Below are positions 37,601-48,025 of a stretch of DNA of 64,000 nt, piece after piece. Every line of letters starts with the position of its first letter. Positions within the stretch are counted from its first letter, which is position 1. Source of the stretch: Adineta steineri. Its lineage: Eukaryota > Rotifera > Eurotatoria > Adinetida > Adinetidae. Below the pieces are notes generated by a model. The model ran no database searches. It was not told the DNA's origin and saw only the letters and a list, made by a program, of their open reading frames with translations. The position numbers and the translations under genes are program-made. The stretch spans positions 62,001 to 126,000 of the forward strand of contig CAJNOI010000011.1 of assembly GCA_905250115.1 (NCBI GenBank), read 5' to 3'.

Positions 37601-40382
37601 AGAGGTTGACGATGCTAAAGAAAAAAACGTAGTTGGTGTTTTTTTTTGTTCTTTTCTCTCGTATTTTTCCTTTTGCTTACCATTACCAACATCATCATTA
37701 AGATTTTTATAAAAAATAACATTTTTTTTCTCATTTTTTTCTTCCTGTTCGTCGTCGGTTTTTATTATCGTCTCATTGACATAGGGAGTTGGTCGTATCA
37801 AAAGCCTACTATTTTGACTTTTCTTATTTGATAATTCTGTTTCATTTCCATTTATTATTAGATTATTAGGCGAAGAGTCAAAAGAATTTTTCTCATTATT
37901 AATACTCGAAGCATAAAATGACAGTTGAGACTCCAAATGATTATTTTCTTCAGAAGATTGAGTAGTAGTATTAATAATACCATGTAGTTGAGAGAGTGTT
38001 TTTAATAATTCTAAATCATCATCATCATCGTCATCGTCGTCGTCGTCTGATTCATGATTGATATTCATCATTGAATAATCTTTTTCGCTAAGTGTAAATT
38101 GTTTTACATCAATATCGGAAGTATTTGTTTGCTGGCACGACAAATATTGTTTCTTTTGTTTTATACGAAGTGTATCGACAGTATCGACGACAGAGAGAGA
38201 AACATCGTCTTCTTTTTCTTCTTCTTCTTGGGCAAGGTGATTGACAGCCGTGGGAGAAGGCTTGTTTATTATTGGCGTTGTTGTTTTCCTTGTATATTGA
38301 GATGATGACGATGAAGATGTAGGAGTCGTTTCGTCGTTTGATTCTAATAATGAATGTGTCTGGTGTATATTTTGACGATGCTCGAGCGATTCTTCTTCAA
38401 TTTTATTATCGATCGACAGCTGTGATGACGGCCGGAAGGTACTGGTAACAGAATTTGTTTGCTTGATTAGGTCCGATTTCTATAAAACAACAAGAGAAGA
38501 TAAATTGATTTCTTCTTTCCTTTTCTTTTTGCCTAGTTAACCGATATATATATATATATATATAGATAGATAATCATGACAGCTTTTATCGGCTTTCAAT
38601 TGCATAATCCTTAGTCTGTCTGAATGAAGAGATCATATCAGCTGCTGATATTGTCGATATACATGTGTATACATATATCACAAAAGAAGATTTTATGACA
38701 AGACTTAAACCTTTATCAATACTTCATCTCTCATACTTTGATATTCTGATTTAATAAAATAAATATTTAAGTAAGATTACCTTTTCATTATCGTCGTCGT
38801 TATTATTAGTATTAGCATTGTTATTATTATTATTATTATTATATAAAACTTGTTCAAATATTCGTGGATTATGCATAATAGCAATAAATTCATCATCTTC
38901 TTCATTTTCATTTAATAAATGTCTCATATTGATAATATCCTGAATAAGTTCATTTTGTCGTCTATCAGTTTTTAATTCGATGGAATTTTTTATATTAGAT
39001 GTAAAAATAGGTAATATTGGTTGATCTGATATACACGTTCGTAAATCATCATCAACATCAACATGCATATCTTCTTCTTCTTCGTCATCAAGTACAGCAA
39101 TAGGAGCTACTTGTAAAGTTTTTGCTTCATCAATATCTTCATCAATAGTAATAATTGGTGTTTCATCGGGAACCGGTGATGGTGTTGATGATGATGAACT
39201 TGTACTATTACTTTTACTAAATGAAGAAGGTGAACGTTGATCATCAAGATTAACTTGTAGACATATTTCTTCACTATTGTCACGATCGGAAATATCACAA
39301 TCTAAATTTATCATATTTTCTTTGTTATTGTCATCACTATCAGACGATGATTCGAGTTCATCATCATCACTCATAAATATGCGTGCTTGATCAGCATAAC
39401 CAATACTTAAATGTGATGATATATTCGAACATCTAGAATTACTACGTGATGAATCAATAAAATCAACTTGATTGAATGGATATATATTCGAAACTAATGG
39501 AGAATTTGTTCGATGTGTTTGTAAATTTACATTTGATGGAGTTGTTTGAAGAATAAGATCATCATTCCATTGTGCTACTTCATCATCCATATCAACATCA
39601 TCGTCTTGTTCATCTTGTAAATGTGATGAAGATAAGAGTGAATCAGGTGATGATGAACGTATTGAATCTGATTGATCGAACATATCCATATGATCAAAAG
39701 GAACTCTACCATTATCATCATTTTCGTCTTCAGGTTCATTTGGATCATCAATATCAGGAATATCTTTAAATAAAGATGGTACTATAGCTGTTTCTTCATG
39801 TTCTTCATCATTAAAACCATTTAAAAATGTATCATCTTCAATATCATTATCATTATCATTATCATCCTGAGAATTTTCTATACGATGAATAAATTCATCA
39901 ACGAAATGATCTTGATCAAAATGATTAAGAGTTGAATCACTATCACCATTAAGTTTTTTTTTCATCATTATAGAAGCATGTCGAATTGGTATACCATCGA
40001 AATCATCTTCATCATCATCATTATCATAATTATTATCATCGATATCTTCTGTATCAGCTAGGGGCGGTAGGGATGATGTAGTTTCATTTCCACTTGAAAT
40101 ATTATGCTCATCATTCAAAATATTATCGTCCATTACTCGCTCTTGTAATGCATCTACTTCAATTGACGGAGATGGAGAGACAACAAATGCTGCTCTATTG
40201 AGCGGATCCGAATCGGCAAATGAGAACGAACCGAACATTGGTTGATAGAATTTTTCTTCATTGACATCAGCGACAACTGTATTGTATGATTGTTTCACGG
40301 AAGATGATGGATTATTCTCAAATATCGAGGGTAAATTGTCATAAAATGTACTGAGATCTTCGACATCAGACGCCATATTCAT
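28638..40382 (-). CDS. Large acidic BCH-domain protein (BNIP2/caytaxin/PRUNE2 family)
   Basis: Eleven exons: 38781-40382, 35945-38479, 35660-35728, 34873-35592, 34737-34824, 34493-34675, 30152-30401, 29951-30082, 29795-29881, 29645-29743, 28638-28752. All phases agree and give 1,959 residues. Residues about 1765-1925 form a BCH (CRAL-TRIO-like) domain: AIYGCWLPDHRLREYRYIMD, DYILIYFHGATPKHR, LKFLRKCYQMINFRLRKNL, VYVVHPTRWLRTVIALSRPFF, FYHKINYMYTIAEL. In this family the domain binds small GTPase regulators and kinesin or other partners. The long N-terminus is Asp/Glu/Ser/Asn-rich and disordered, with a 12-residue Asp run. It also holds DPF, DPW and NPF tripeptides. There is no DHH prune domain, unlike PRUNE2. 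The 4.1-kb intron 30402-34492 encloses plus-strand genes. The open frame continues upstream of the chosen ATG to 40562; that part reads as 5' UTR. Confidence 0.88.
28753..29644. other. Last intron of the BCH-domain gene
   Basis: 892-bp intron joining the end of the BCH domain (VAIEQ) to the C-terminal tail. AT-rich, with an (AC)n stretch near 28822-28836. No nested gene is seen. Confidence 0.6.
31144..31404 (+). CDS. Small single-pass membrane protein (nested gene 1)
   Basis: An 86-residue ORF starts at an ATG nine bases after an AG preceded by a T-rich stretch, which looks like a splice acceptor in the 5' UTR. The layout is a short acidic N-terminus with a potential glycosylation site (NNTT), one hydrophobic helix (LLLGFTPLVIAILLYISLSV), and a short basic then acidic tail. 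No family is recognised. It has the same layout as the next ORF (Lys/Arg-rich flank, helix with an internal Pro, basic tail), suggesting tandem paralogues. It lies antisense in an intron of the BCH-domain gene. Confidence 0.6.
   Translation: MNFGENSEPSDDNNTTLKKTLLLGFTPLVIAILLYISLSVCIQVSRCYANWKLKKQLEIVRCSEQCLIVSNPSIDDSDQQSFPEVV
31405..31872. other. Spacer between nested genes; (TTA)n repeat
   Basis: Contains (ATC)n near 31458-31475 and a TTG/TTA trinucleotide run (31620-31673). No coding signal. Confidence 0.6.
31873..32625 (+). CDS. Single-pass membrane protein with long Ser/Thr-rich tail (nested gene 2)
   Basis: A 250-residue single-exon ORF. The N-terminus has two Cys (MENCSYQCIRR), then one hydrophobic helix (VLIGISPIVLCLLLIALARLIL). 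A long basic, Ser/Thr/Pro-rich cytosolic tail ends with a run of 13 Thr and an acidic patch. The codon choice and length make chance unlikely. No family is recognised. The helix region resembles that of the ORF at 31144 (RTL/KTL before the helix, Pro within it, basic residues after). It is antisense within the BCH-gene intron. Confidence 0.72.
   Translation: MENCSYQCIRRTLYAVLIGISPIVLCLLLIALARLILHQLETAYHRRQKFSDRRRSSSAYHPTGRPTLLYTPVSTTELQRIIQGKKYIEPSPILAKSENSSPKASKFMKSILTRREPSPSRTLSSLVIRRHAINSTPMTALFAPTSTPLIPTFNIINETMSKSSNAITVKHESSETKTLSTINNKRINVVFHTNDSFDAEQTDIDPFLFSSSSPTTTTTTTTTTTTTVGVDEFLDFHSVRSVPYALSLVN
32626..33026. other. Spacer between nested genes 2 and 3
   Basis: 401 bp with TA/TG dinucleotide stretches near 32856-32900. 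No exon is seen. Confidence 0.55.
33027..34496 (+). CDS. Disordered Gln/His-repeat protein (nested gene 3)
   Basis: Exons 33027-33851 and 33918-34496 give 467 residues. The 66-bp intron is phase 0 with GTAATC...CTAG ends. The protein is hydrophilic throughout. An acidic block (SIFDEDDNDDVDSVIF) is followed by a Gln/His tract of about 40 residues encoded by CAG/CAA/CAT triplets (33967-34085). Then comes a short predicted helix, LEQLCRSLHVNDLKDELIRK, which could be a small folded or coiled-coil unit. No family is recognised. The stop codon at 34494-34496 lies inside the opposite-strand exon of the BCH-domain gene, which ends at 34493, so the two coding sequences overlap by 4 bp in antisense. 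Confidence 0.75.
33967..34088. repeat. CAG/CAA/CAT trinucleotide tract coding poly-Gln/His
   Basis: An interrupted trinucleotide repeat inside an exon of nested gene 3. Mixed CAG, CAA and CAT codons encode Gln runs broken by His, ending in eight consecutive His. Confidence 0.9.
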
Positions 40383-41494
40383 TACTTGAACATTTTTCTT
40401 GCGTTCGATGCGAAAAAAAAAGCAAAGAACACGGATGACGATAGAAAAAGAAAGAAGAACACACGCAGAAGAGAATGAAAAAAAGGAAAAAAAAAGTACT
40501 GAAGAATTGGCAATAGCTGAATAAGACCGACCGAAAAAAAGATGATGATGAGTCTCAAACAAGGAAGAGAAACGAGCGACTAATAAGCAAGCAAGCTAAG
40601 AGAATGGGGGAAAGAACAACAGCAATAGCAATAAAAGCGTCAAAGACACTCTTTTTTCTTATTCTCTTTCCGTTGTTCTAACATTTTTTTCATATACACT
40701 ACTCGTACGACTCAAAACTGTCCTTCATCTCTGTAGTACTAAAGCAACAATTCTTTTTCTTCTACATCCATTATATGTATGTAACATATTAACAGACGAG
40801 GGTAAAAATAAAACGAGCGACAAAAGGAAGTATATGTATAGTAAAAATGTTTATGGATATTGTTTTTTACAGACATATTCTTGCTCACTAATGCATCAAC
40901 ATATTTGCTTGAGGGTAATCTAATCACATAGGTAAATGTTGCCTAAGTGACAAACAACATATTCTCATATGAAATTGATATGATGTATATATATTATACG
41001 TTTTATCGAAACGAAATTTTTTTGTCATTATATACCAGTCAGTTATTCTTTACAACGGACATATCAAATAAAACTAAATAATATATTGTGTCAGTTGAAT
41101 ACATGTTTTCATATTATTTATTATCATTGATTATGAACTGACAATAAAAAATTAATATATGTAAAATTATACTTTTATGAATGTGAAGCATGATATGATG
41201 TTGAAAAGAATTGCCTTTAGGTTTTAGAATTACTTTCGTTCGTTGATTTTTTACGTCTATTAAATATATAGAAGAAGAAAAAAACTAAATCAATCTCATT
41301 TTTAGTTATCAAGATAATATTCTCATGTGAAATCAAAGAAAAAAAAGTCTGGAAACGATTGTAACACACAGAAAAAACTAATATATTAAACAACCGTCAT
41401 GCAGATTACTAATCGTGTCTTATTTGCTACATGCCATTGCTTAGAAGCAATCAATTAAAGCAATCAACCAGGAAAAACATGACAAGAAACTTAC

Positions 41495-41740
41495 AATATC
41501 TGAATATAGATCATTTTTATCTATAGTAACAAAATCCGTTTCAGAATCTGATGAAGTTGATCTTTGTTCATCAATATTATCTGTAGAAGAAAAAAACAAC
41601 AGAGATTTCTTCTGATTGAAAATATATTTATAGAACAAACTTATAGTTGAATCATCAGCTTGGTTTATTTGTGTATTAATAGTATTTGAATCATCTATAT
41701 TTATCGTCTGAATATTATTTTCTTCTTCATCCTTTTCCAT
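41495..41740 (-). CDS. Two-exon acidic ORF, possible alternative 5' end of the BCH-domain gene
   Basis: Exons 41641-41740 and 41495-41580 join in frame (STI-NNIDEQRST) to give 62 residues ending at a clean GTAAGT donor in phase 0. It starts at the ATG at 41738-41740; an in-frame TGA upstream and a polypyrimidine-CAG acceptor at about 41773 mark a preceding 5' UTR intron. The text is Asp/Glu/Asn/Thr-rich like the N-terminus of the large BCH protein downstream. The donor phase matches the phase-0 acceptor at 38479. It could therefore be an alternative promoter/first-exon set skipping the 1.6-kb exon, or a separate small gene whose end I cannot find. Confidence 0.45.
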
Positions 41741-41761
41741 CTCGTTTAATTTATCAAACAA

Positions 41762-42905
41762 AAATCAGTCTGAAAAAAAAACAAAAACAAATTGCATTAT
41801 GTAAAATTGATAATCATGCATAAACGCCTCTAGCAAATATCTTATATGTACTCTGCCAATTGAATGTTATTCCCTTTAGATCTTCATGACTAACTTCTTG
41901 TATAAACAAGGAAACGAACCAAGAACACATCTTCGATCAATTATTAACAATAAAAACAAATAAAATGTTTGATTATTAAAACGATTTATTTACATACATA
42001 ATTCCACTAGTATTGATTGAATTATTCATAGGAAAAAAAGACGTAGAAGAAGAAGAAAACTTGACCTTTAAAAATATTGTACATTAAGATACCAACAAAA
42101 TGTTTATTTTACCAGTGTCTTAGCAATAATAAAAGATTATTAGTATGTTCTTGTATAAGGAAACAAAAATACATGTATGAATGATGTTTAAACAACTTAC
42201 ATCTAAATATCATCATCATTATCATGCTAAAAATACGTTTCTTATCACATGATACTATTTTTTTTTAAAGATAGAAATAAAAAAAGACGAAAAAAAAATA
42301 ATAACATGACCAACACATGCTTGTCACCAGTTTGAATAATAAATCAATTGATGAATCGTTTTTAAGTAATATTTTCATATGTAAAATAAAGACTAATTCT
42401 AAAAGAATAACCGTTAAATAACAAAACAATCACTGTAGTGATGTAAAAAAAAAGTTTTGAATTAATGTAAAATATTCTGTCCTATTACATGAAGTATTAT
42501 CAATACATATAGGTCATCCTTAAACTAATATAATAGAGCTTCTTTTTATCTCGAATCCCGACAAGTGGGGAAAAGATTAGAAATTTTTATTAAATTACTC
42601 GATCTATGTCATTCAACATTTTCCAAGGACTTTCGAAATTATTTATATATATAATAGATCATTGATACTTGAATTTGACTGACATTGAGAACAATATTTT
42701 ATTGAAATTCAAACAAATTTTTAATAAATCTATTAGTCTATAAAATTTTCAAAATAATTCATAGTATATTGTTTGTTATAAAAGAATAAATATCATTGGA
42801 TCCTATCTAAAGCAAAGAAAACAAATATTGACACACATGGTTATTCTTTTACCTTTTTTTTATTCGTGAATAAAATCTAGTATCAATAAACACTCGACAT
42901 ACAAC
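41762..42905. other. Intergenic
   Basis: AT-rich region between divergent genes (acidic ORF on the minus strand, dehydrogenase on the plus strand). No exon, RNA gene or element is recognised. Confidence 0.55.
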
Positions 42906-43922
42906 ATGTTACATGCAAAATCAACTGCTTTAGAAGTTGTTCAAACTTTAAATGATGATCATACGGGTAAAACAGTGTTAATTACTGGAGGAACAGCTGG
43001 TAAGTTAAATTAATGAATAAAAACAATAATTTTGTTTATATATATATAAATAGGTATTGGACTTGAAACAGCACGTGCACTTGCTTCAATTCATGCACAT
43101 GTTATCATTACAGGACGTGATATGATTAAAGGTAAAAAAGCTATTGAAGATATTCAACAATCAACAAAAAATCAACAAATTGAATTAATGGAACTTCATC
43201 TTGATTCGCTTGAATCAGTTCGTTTATTTGCTGAAGAATATATTAAAAGAAATTATTCATTAAATATATTAATATGTAATGCTGGTGTTTTTCCTGGTAC
43301 ACTTAAATTAACTACGGATGGTTTTGAACATAATTTTGGTATAAATCATTTAGCACATTTTTTACTTGTACAATTATTATTACCTGTATTAAAACAAAGT
43401 CAACCATCACGTATAATTGTTGTTAGTTCATTAGCTAATCGTCGTGGTGGTATTGATTTCGATGATCTAAATTGGGAAAAACGTCCATATGAAAAATGGT
43501 TAGCTTATGCACAAAGTAAAGTAGCAAATATACTTTTTGCTAAACAAGCAAGTCAATTATATGCTGATCAAGGTATTAAAGTTTACAGTCTACATCCAGG
43601 TACAATTTTTACTGATATACAAAAGGATTTAACTCAAGAAGATTGGGATAGACTTGGCTGGATTGATAAAGAAACTGGAAAACCTATTGAACGTATAAAA
43701 ACTACTGAACAAGGTGCATCAACTAGTGTTTGGGCTGCATTAGCACCTGAATTAGAAAATCAATCTGGTGCTTATTGTGAAAATTGTGCAATTAGTCCAG
43801 GTGTTGTTGATCCATCAACTCCTATAACTTATGGCTTAGCAGCACATTCAGTTGATATGGAATTTGCAAAACGTTTATGGAAATTAAGTGAAAATTTAGT
43901 TGAAAAATTTTTAACAAAATAA
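42906..43922 (+). CDS. Short-chain dehydrogenase/reductase, retinol dehydrogenase/WWOX-like
   Basis: Exons 42906-42999 and 43054-43922 give 320 residues. It is a classical SDR: the nucleotide-binding motif TGGTAGIG spans the intron, NAG follows in LNILICNAGVFPG, the active-site Ser is in IIVVSSLANRRGG, and the catalytic YxxxK is YAQSK. Then comes HPGTIFTDI, typical of the retinol dehydrogenase 11-14/WWOX branch. There is no WW domain and no clear N-terminal membrane anchor. It is an NAD(P)(H) oxidoreductase of unknown substrate. The gene ends 19 bp from the stop codon of the convergent GEMIN8 gene, so the transcripts' 3' ends must overlap or be extremely short. Confidence 0.93.
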
Positions 43923-43941
43923 ACAGAAAAATGTTTTTTTT

Positions 43942-44590
43942 TTATGAAGTTATATCTAATATAGAAATAGTTGGTAAACAAGAACGTTGTCCATGTTTAT
44001 GAGGATTTAATTGAAGTCGATTAGGTAAACTTGGAAAATATGACGGTTGTTTTTTATCGAATATATGATCAAATTCCATTTGAAGTTGAGTTTCACGTGC
44101 ATGAATTTTGGATGAATTTGATGAACCATAAAGCCATTCCAATTCTAACTGACGTAATTTTGAACGATTAATAGGTGGTAATTTACTTATAGATTGAAAA
44201 TTAGGACGCACTAAAATAGAAATAAATAATTAGAAAATAAATATTTCATATTTTTTTGTATTTACTTTGTTCACCAGGTATTAATTCAATTTGTTCAGCT
44301 TCATTCTCTTCCTGAGTTTTTTGATTTTCTAAAATGATATCATATCAAATAGTTGATTTTCTGACATAAATCATTTCAAATTACTTACTTCGACTCGCTT
44401 TATGTTCTTTTGAAAGACGATAGAAATCTAATAAATCATCATCTATAGTAAATTCAAGTTCTTTATCTTCTTCATTAGTTACTACAGTTTCTTCTTCTAC
44501 TTCTTCTCTCATAATTGTTGATACATCTCCTTTGATCCATTGCATAGCTGTTTGATAATTTTTCCAATACGTTAAATCATTATTTTCCAT
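43942..44590 (-). CDS. GEMIN8: Gem-associated protein 8 (SMN complex)
   Basis: Exons 44389-44590, 44266-44328 and 43942-44210 give 177 residues. The N-terminal YWKNYQTAMQWIKG corresponds to the conserved YWxHYxxAMxWMxxH start of Gemin8. The C-terminus LEWLYGSSNSSKIHARETQL followed by FDHIFDKKQPSYFPSLPNRL matches the conserved LYG...AxKIxxxExxxQ...F...DxKxPxxWPxxPL block. Between them are acidic, Lys-rich low-complexity residues. In animals Gemin8 ties Gemin6/7 to SMN in the complex that loads Sm proteins on snRNAs. The start chosen is the ATG at 44588-44590; the frame is open a little further upstream, but that part looks like UTR. Shorter than human (242 aa). Confidence 0.83.
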
Positions 44591-44749
44591 TTGCTGAAAT
44601 ACTCTAAAAATTATAGGAAATATTTCCTTTATTCTTTCTCTAATATATATTATATACATCATTAAAAGGAAAATAAATAAGTTTATTCAAGTCGAATTTA
44701 TAGATAATATTACAAGAACAAAAAAAAAAGTCAAGAGTTTATTTTGTAT

Positions 44750-47095
44750 TCAAATAATCGAAAATACAGATCGAATTTGCTCAACATGTAATTCTGTTAC
44801 AAATGCTGTTACTAATAAAGTTATCCAACCAATCATACTTGTTTTTTGTATAAATTTCTACAAGAATATATACATATTTTTTCTTTTTCATATATAAATT
44901 AAATACAAACCCATGTTCCATCAGCGAATATCGCAACAAGAAGACAATCTTGAAAATTAAGCGCACTTAGATATCTCCATAAATAAAATATTAATATTGT
45001 TAATGGTGAATGAAGAAAATTTAATTGTAATGCCTAAATATTTGCATAGATTAATCATAATAAAATAAAATAAAAGAATAACTAACTTGTTGTTGTGATT
45101 TATTTTTATAAGAATCTAATAAATCTTCATATTGTCGTACATATCTATCCCAAAACATAGCTGATAATGAATAACGTAATGCAAAAAGACTTAATGAAAT
45201 AATAATTTTTTCTTTTGTTTCAAATATACTATTATTAATATCGTTTGTTAATGATAATTTTGATTCATCTTTAAGATTTAATATCATTAATTCTGTTTCT
45301 TCAAGTCCAAAATCACTTGCTGGACTTGAATGTGCTGATAATGATTGATTCATCTGACGTGTTTTCAAACGAAATGGTCGTTGTTTTAAAAAATAAAGTA
45401 AGCAGCCAATAATAAGACATGTTCCACCTAAAATATCACTTATCGCATCAACATAATAACCTAAATCACCATAATATGATTTATAACGTTGATTTTTTGA
45501 ATGTGCTCGAAAAACAACACCATCAAGACAATCAAGAAATGTTCGAAATTGAAAAATTACAACACCAATTTGTCGTCGATGTAAAGATTCACTTGATAAA
45601 AATTTTATTGAGATTAATGATAAGAAACAATGAAAAAATGAGACACTATTTGCTGATATCATAGGCAAATAATATGTAAAATGAAGTTTTGATTCAATAC
45701 ATTCAGCTAATGGTGACCGAACAAATTGAGTCTAAATATAATAAGAAAAGATCATTCAGATTTTTGTATGTATAACTATCATAGAGTTAAAAGTCGGGGA
45801 CTTCAAAATGAATTGAAGTCAATCTGACCTTAAGTTCATTTTTTGCTTTTACCCTTTTCTGAACTATACTATTAAATGTTGAATTTATAATTTTATAGAG
45901 TTTCCGGTCTGATCAGACACATGAAAGTAAATAATTAAAAGTATGACAATTGTCAAACAAGATTTTTATATCATTTGAATTTTCTAACCTTAAAAAAACA
46001 AATTTTTATCAGATCAAAAATGAAATCAAATAGAAGACCTTGTTTTGATTACAATCTACGACGTATCTAAATTTCGAAAATTTATTACCTCGCGTTCTCC
46101 TGTCTTTTAAAGAAGGTATTCATAGAAACGTGATCAAATAATGTCAATATTAATAATTAAAATAATGAAATACAAGTTGTTTGACCTTTTTTTTCTTCTT
46201 CTTTGTTGACTTAAATCAATTCGAGTTAGAAAAAATTGAGCATATATCAATTTCTGATTGATATAATCCTTCAAAATTATAATTAACCAATGAATAATAT
46301 ATTATTCATCACTTTTTTGTTTCTCTTATCGAACTATTTCATTAGATATAAAAGTAAACTTATTGAAATAAGATATCTCAATAGTGTTACTAATATATAA
46401 AACTTTACACTTCATAGCATGCTTGGCAAATGTTTGGTCTATGCATTAAAATACTCGTCGAGTATTCCCGTTAGACATGAAGAATAGAACTAATGATATA
46501 TTTTTGTTCTATTTTTAGATACAATAATTGAGGAAATAAACAAATAGATCTTGACGCCTTATCGATCAGAAAAGCATCAACGATAGACATGTCATATTCC
46601 AACACATACGCAATAGATATCCACGAGATCTTTATGATAAAAATTATACTATTTCTACTAAAAAAAATCTCATATATGAATAAGCAGACGTCACGATTTT
46701 CAACACTTGAAATATCTATATTCAAATGCTTCTCAAGTAATTATTTCCTATATTCAAAAAAAACAAAAACTTACAGCTTGTCCAACCATAATTTTTTTAA
46801 TTGGTAATGAACTGAAAATATGTATATCATTTGATATTTGACTTAATTTTTGATCATAAAAATTTAAATTTGTATGATTTATTGTTGATATATTTAAATC
46901 TAATTGTTTTCGTGAACGTATTTTAAAATAAAGTATAACATCCATTATTTGTAAATATATAATAAAAATTAAGAAACATGAATAAATTGGATGTGTAATA
47001 AGACGATGAAATGCACGTATACAAAAATGACCATGTTGATAGACGGCTCTTGCTGAACCAGCTCCATTACTTATTTTTCTTAAATCGGCAATCAT
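44750..47095 (-). CDS. CDP-alcohol phosphotransferase, ceramide phosphoethanolamine synthase-like
   Basis: Exons 46775-47095, 45087-45731, 44911-45033 and 44750-44857 give 398 residues. Several membrane helices are visible, including CFLIFIIYLQIMDVILYF and LGGTCLIIGCLLYFL. The catalytic CDP-alcohol phosphotransferase motif is in FRTFLDCLDGVVFRA, followed after a short loop by GDLGYYVDAISD, so the D-x2-D-G-x(n)-G-x3-D-x3-D spacing of metal-binding Asp is kept. The long N-terminal extension before the motif and the SxxxYGDLGYYVD wording resemble invertebrate ceramide phosphoethanolamine synthase, which uses CDP-ethanolamine and ceramide in the Golgi lumen. The exact substrate is inference. The first intron (45732-46774, 1,043 bp) is far longer than the others and shows no nested gene. 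Confidence 0.8.
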
Positions 47096-48025
47096 GGATT
47101 AATTGTATTTACATTATAGGAGACATACACTAAAGAAGACGAAGAAAAAAAAGAAATAAGACTGTAACATCAGGCCATAATCAGCTGTTCTCTCTAGATT
47201 GACAGACGATCTATATGTAATCATGCCATTTTTCGTTCTTCTTTTTTTTTCTCTCGGGTCGTAAATTCCAAATACAACAAGGATGAAGAAGAAGAAAAAA
47301 ACGAAACAAGGATTGATCAAAAGCACATATAAATATGGGGTGATTCTCGCATGTGTCTATTCACAAACACTCATCTATATTTCTGATCACATCGTTCCAT
47401 TAAGTAGAGAACGAAGATCTTTTTTCTTTCTTCCTTGTTGTTTTTCTTTCTCTATCAAGCTACAAAATAGATGAAGGATTTTTTTCCTCGCAAAGTTCCA
47501 TAGGATAGAGCGAGAGAAAAACACAAGAAGGCATAGAGTCTATTTTCTTGTTCTATTATTTCAAGGGTGAACAAATAACTCTATCATATACTCCTACATT
47601 CATCGACGCACACTAACATATGCTACATAGATAATTCTATTGTGTATAGTGAGAAAAAAGAGCACGCATAACAGAAGACGAGAACGTTAGCATATGTGAA
47701 TTCAACATACTTTAACAGAATGTCATATACACATCTATATAATTGCTTTATCCACTAATGTAATAGTAAAAAAATAGAATGTAAATTTATTGAATCATCA
47801 TAATTTATATCAACTTAGTATTATTTTGTTTGATTCGCTTGATTTATTATTGTCGATGATTTGCATTTTGTTTGTTTGTAGTGAAATAGAAATTAAAAAA
47901 TATTTTTGAGAGAAAAATTTGATTTATATTCGAAATTAAAAAAAAACAGATTATTAGTTAATAAAAAAAGAATTAGATAGGATAGATAATGATGTATATT
48001 CTGTTTTTATTTGTTCTAAAATTGT
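47096..48025. other. Intergenic
   Basis: 930 bp between two minus-strand genes (upstream of the phosphotransferase, downstream of ADRM1). An open frame at 47114-47474 on either strand is low complexity (Phe/Lys-rich) and not supported. Confidence 0.55.

Noticed and set aside
40383..40562. 60-residue N-terminal extension of the large acidic protein
   Set aside because: Phe/Ser-rich text with no in-frame ATG at the listed start; read as 5' UTR, with ATG at 40380-40382 preferred.
44591..44662. Upstream in-frame extension of GEMIN8
   Set aside because: Ile/Tyr/Arg-rich, not like the family; the conserved start region begins just after the ATG at 44588-44590.
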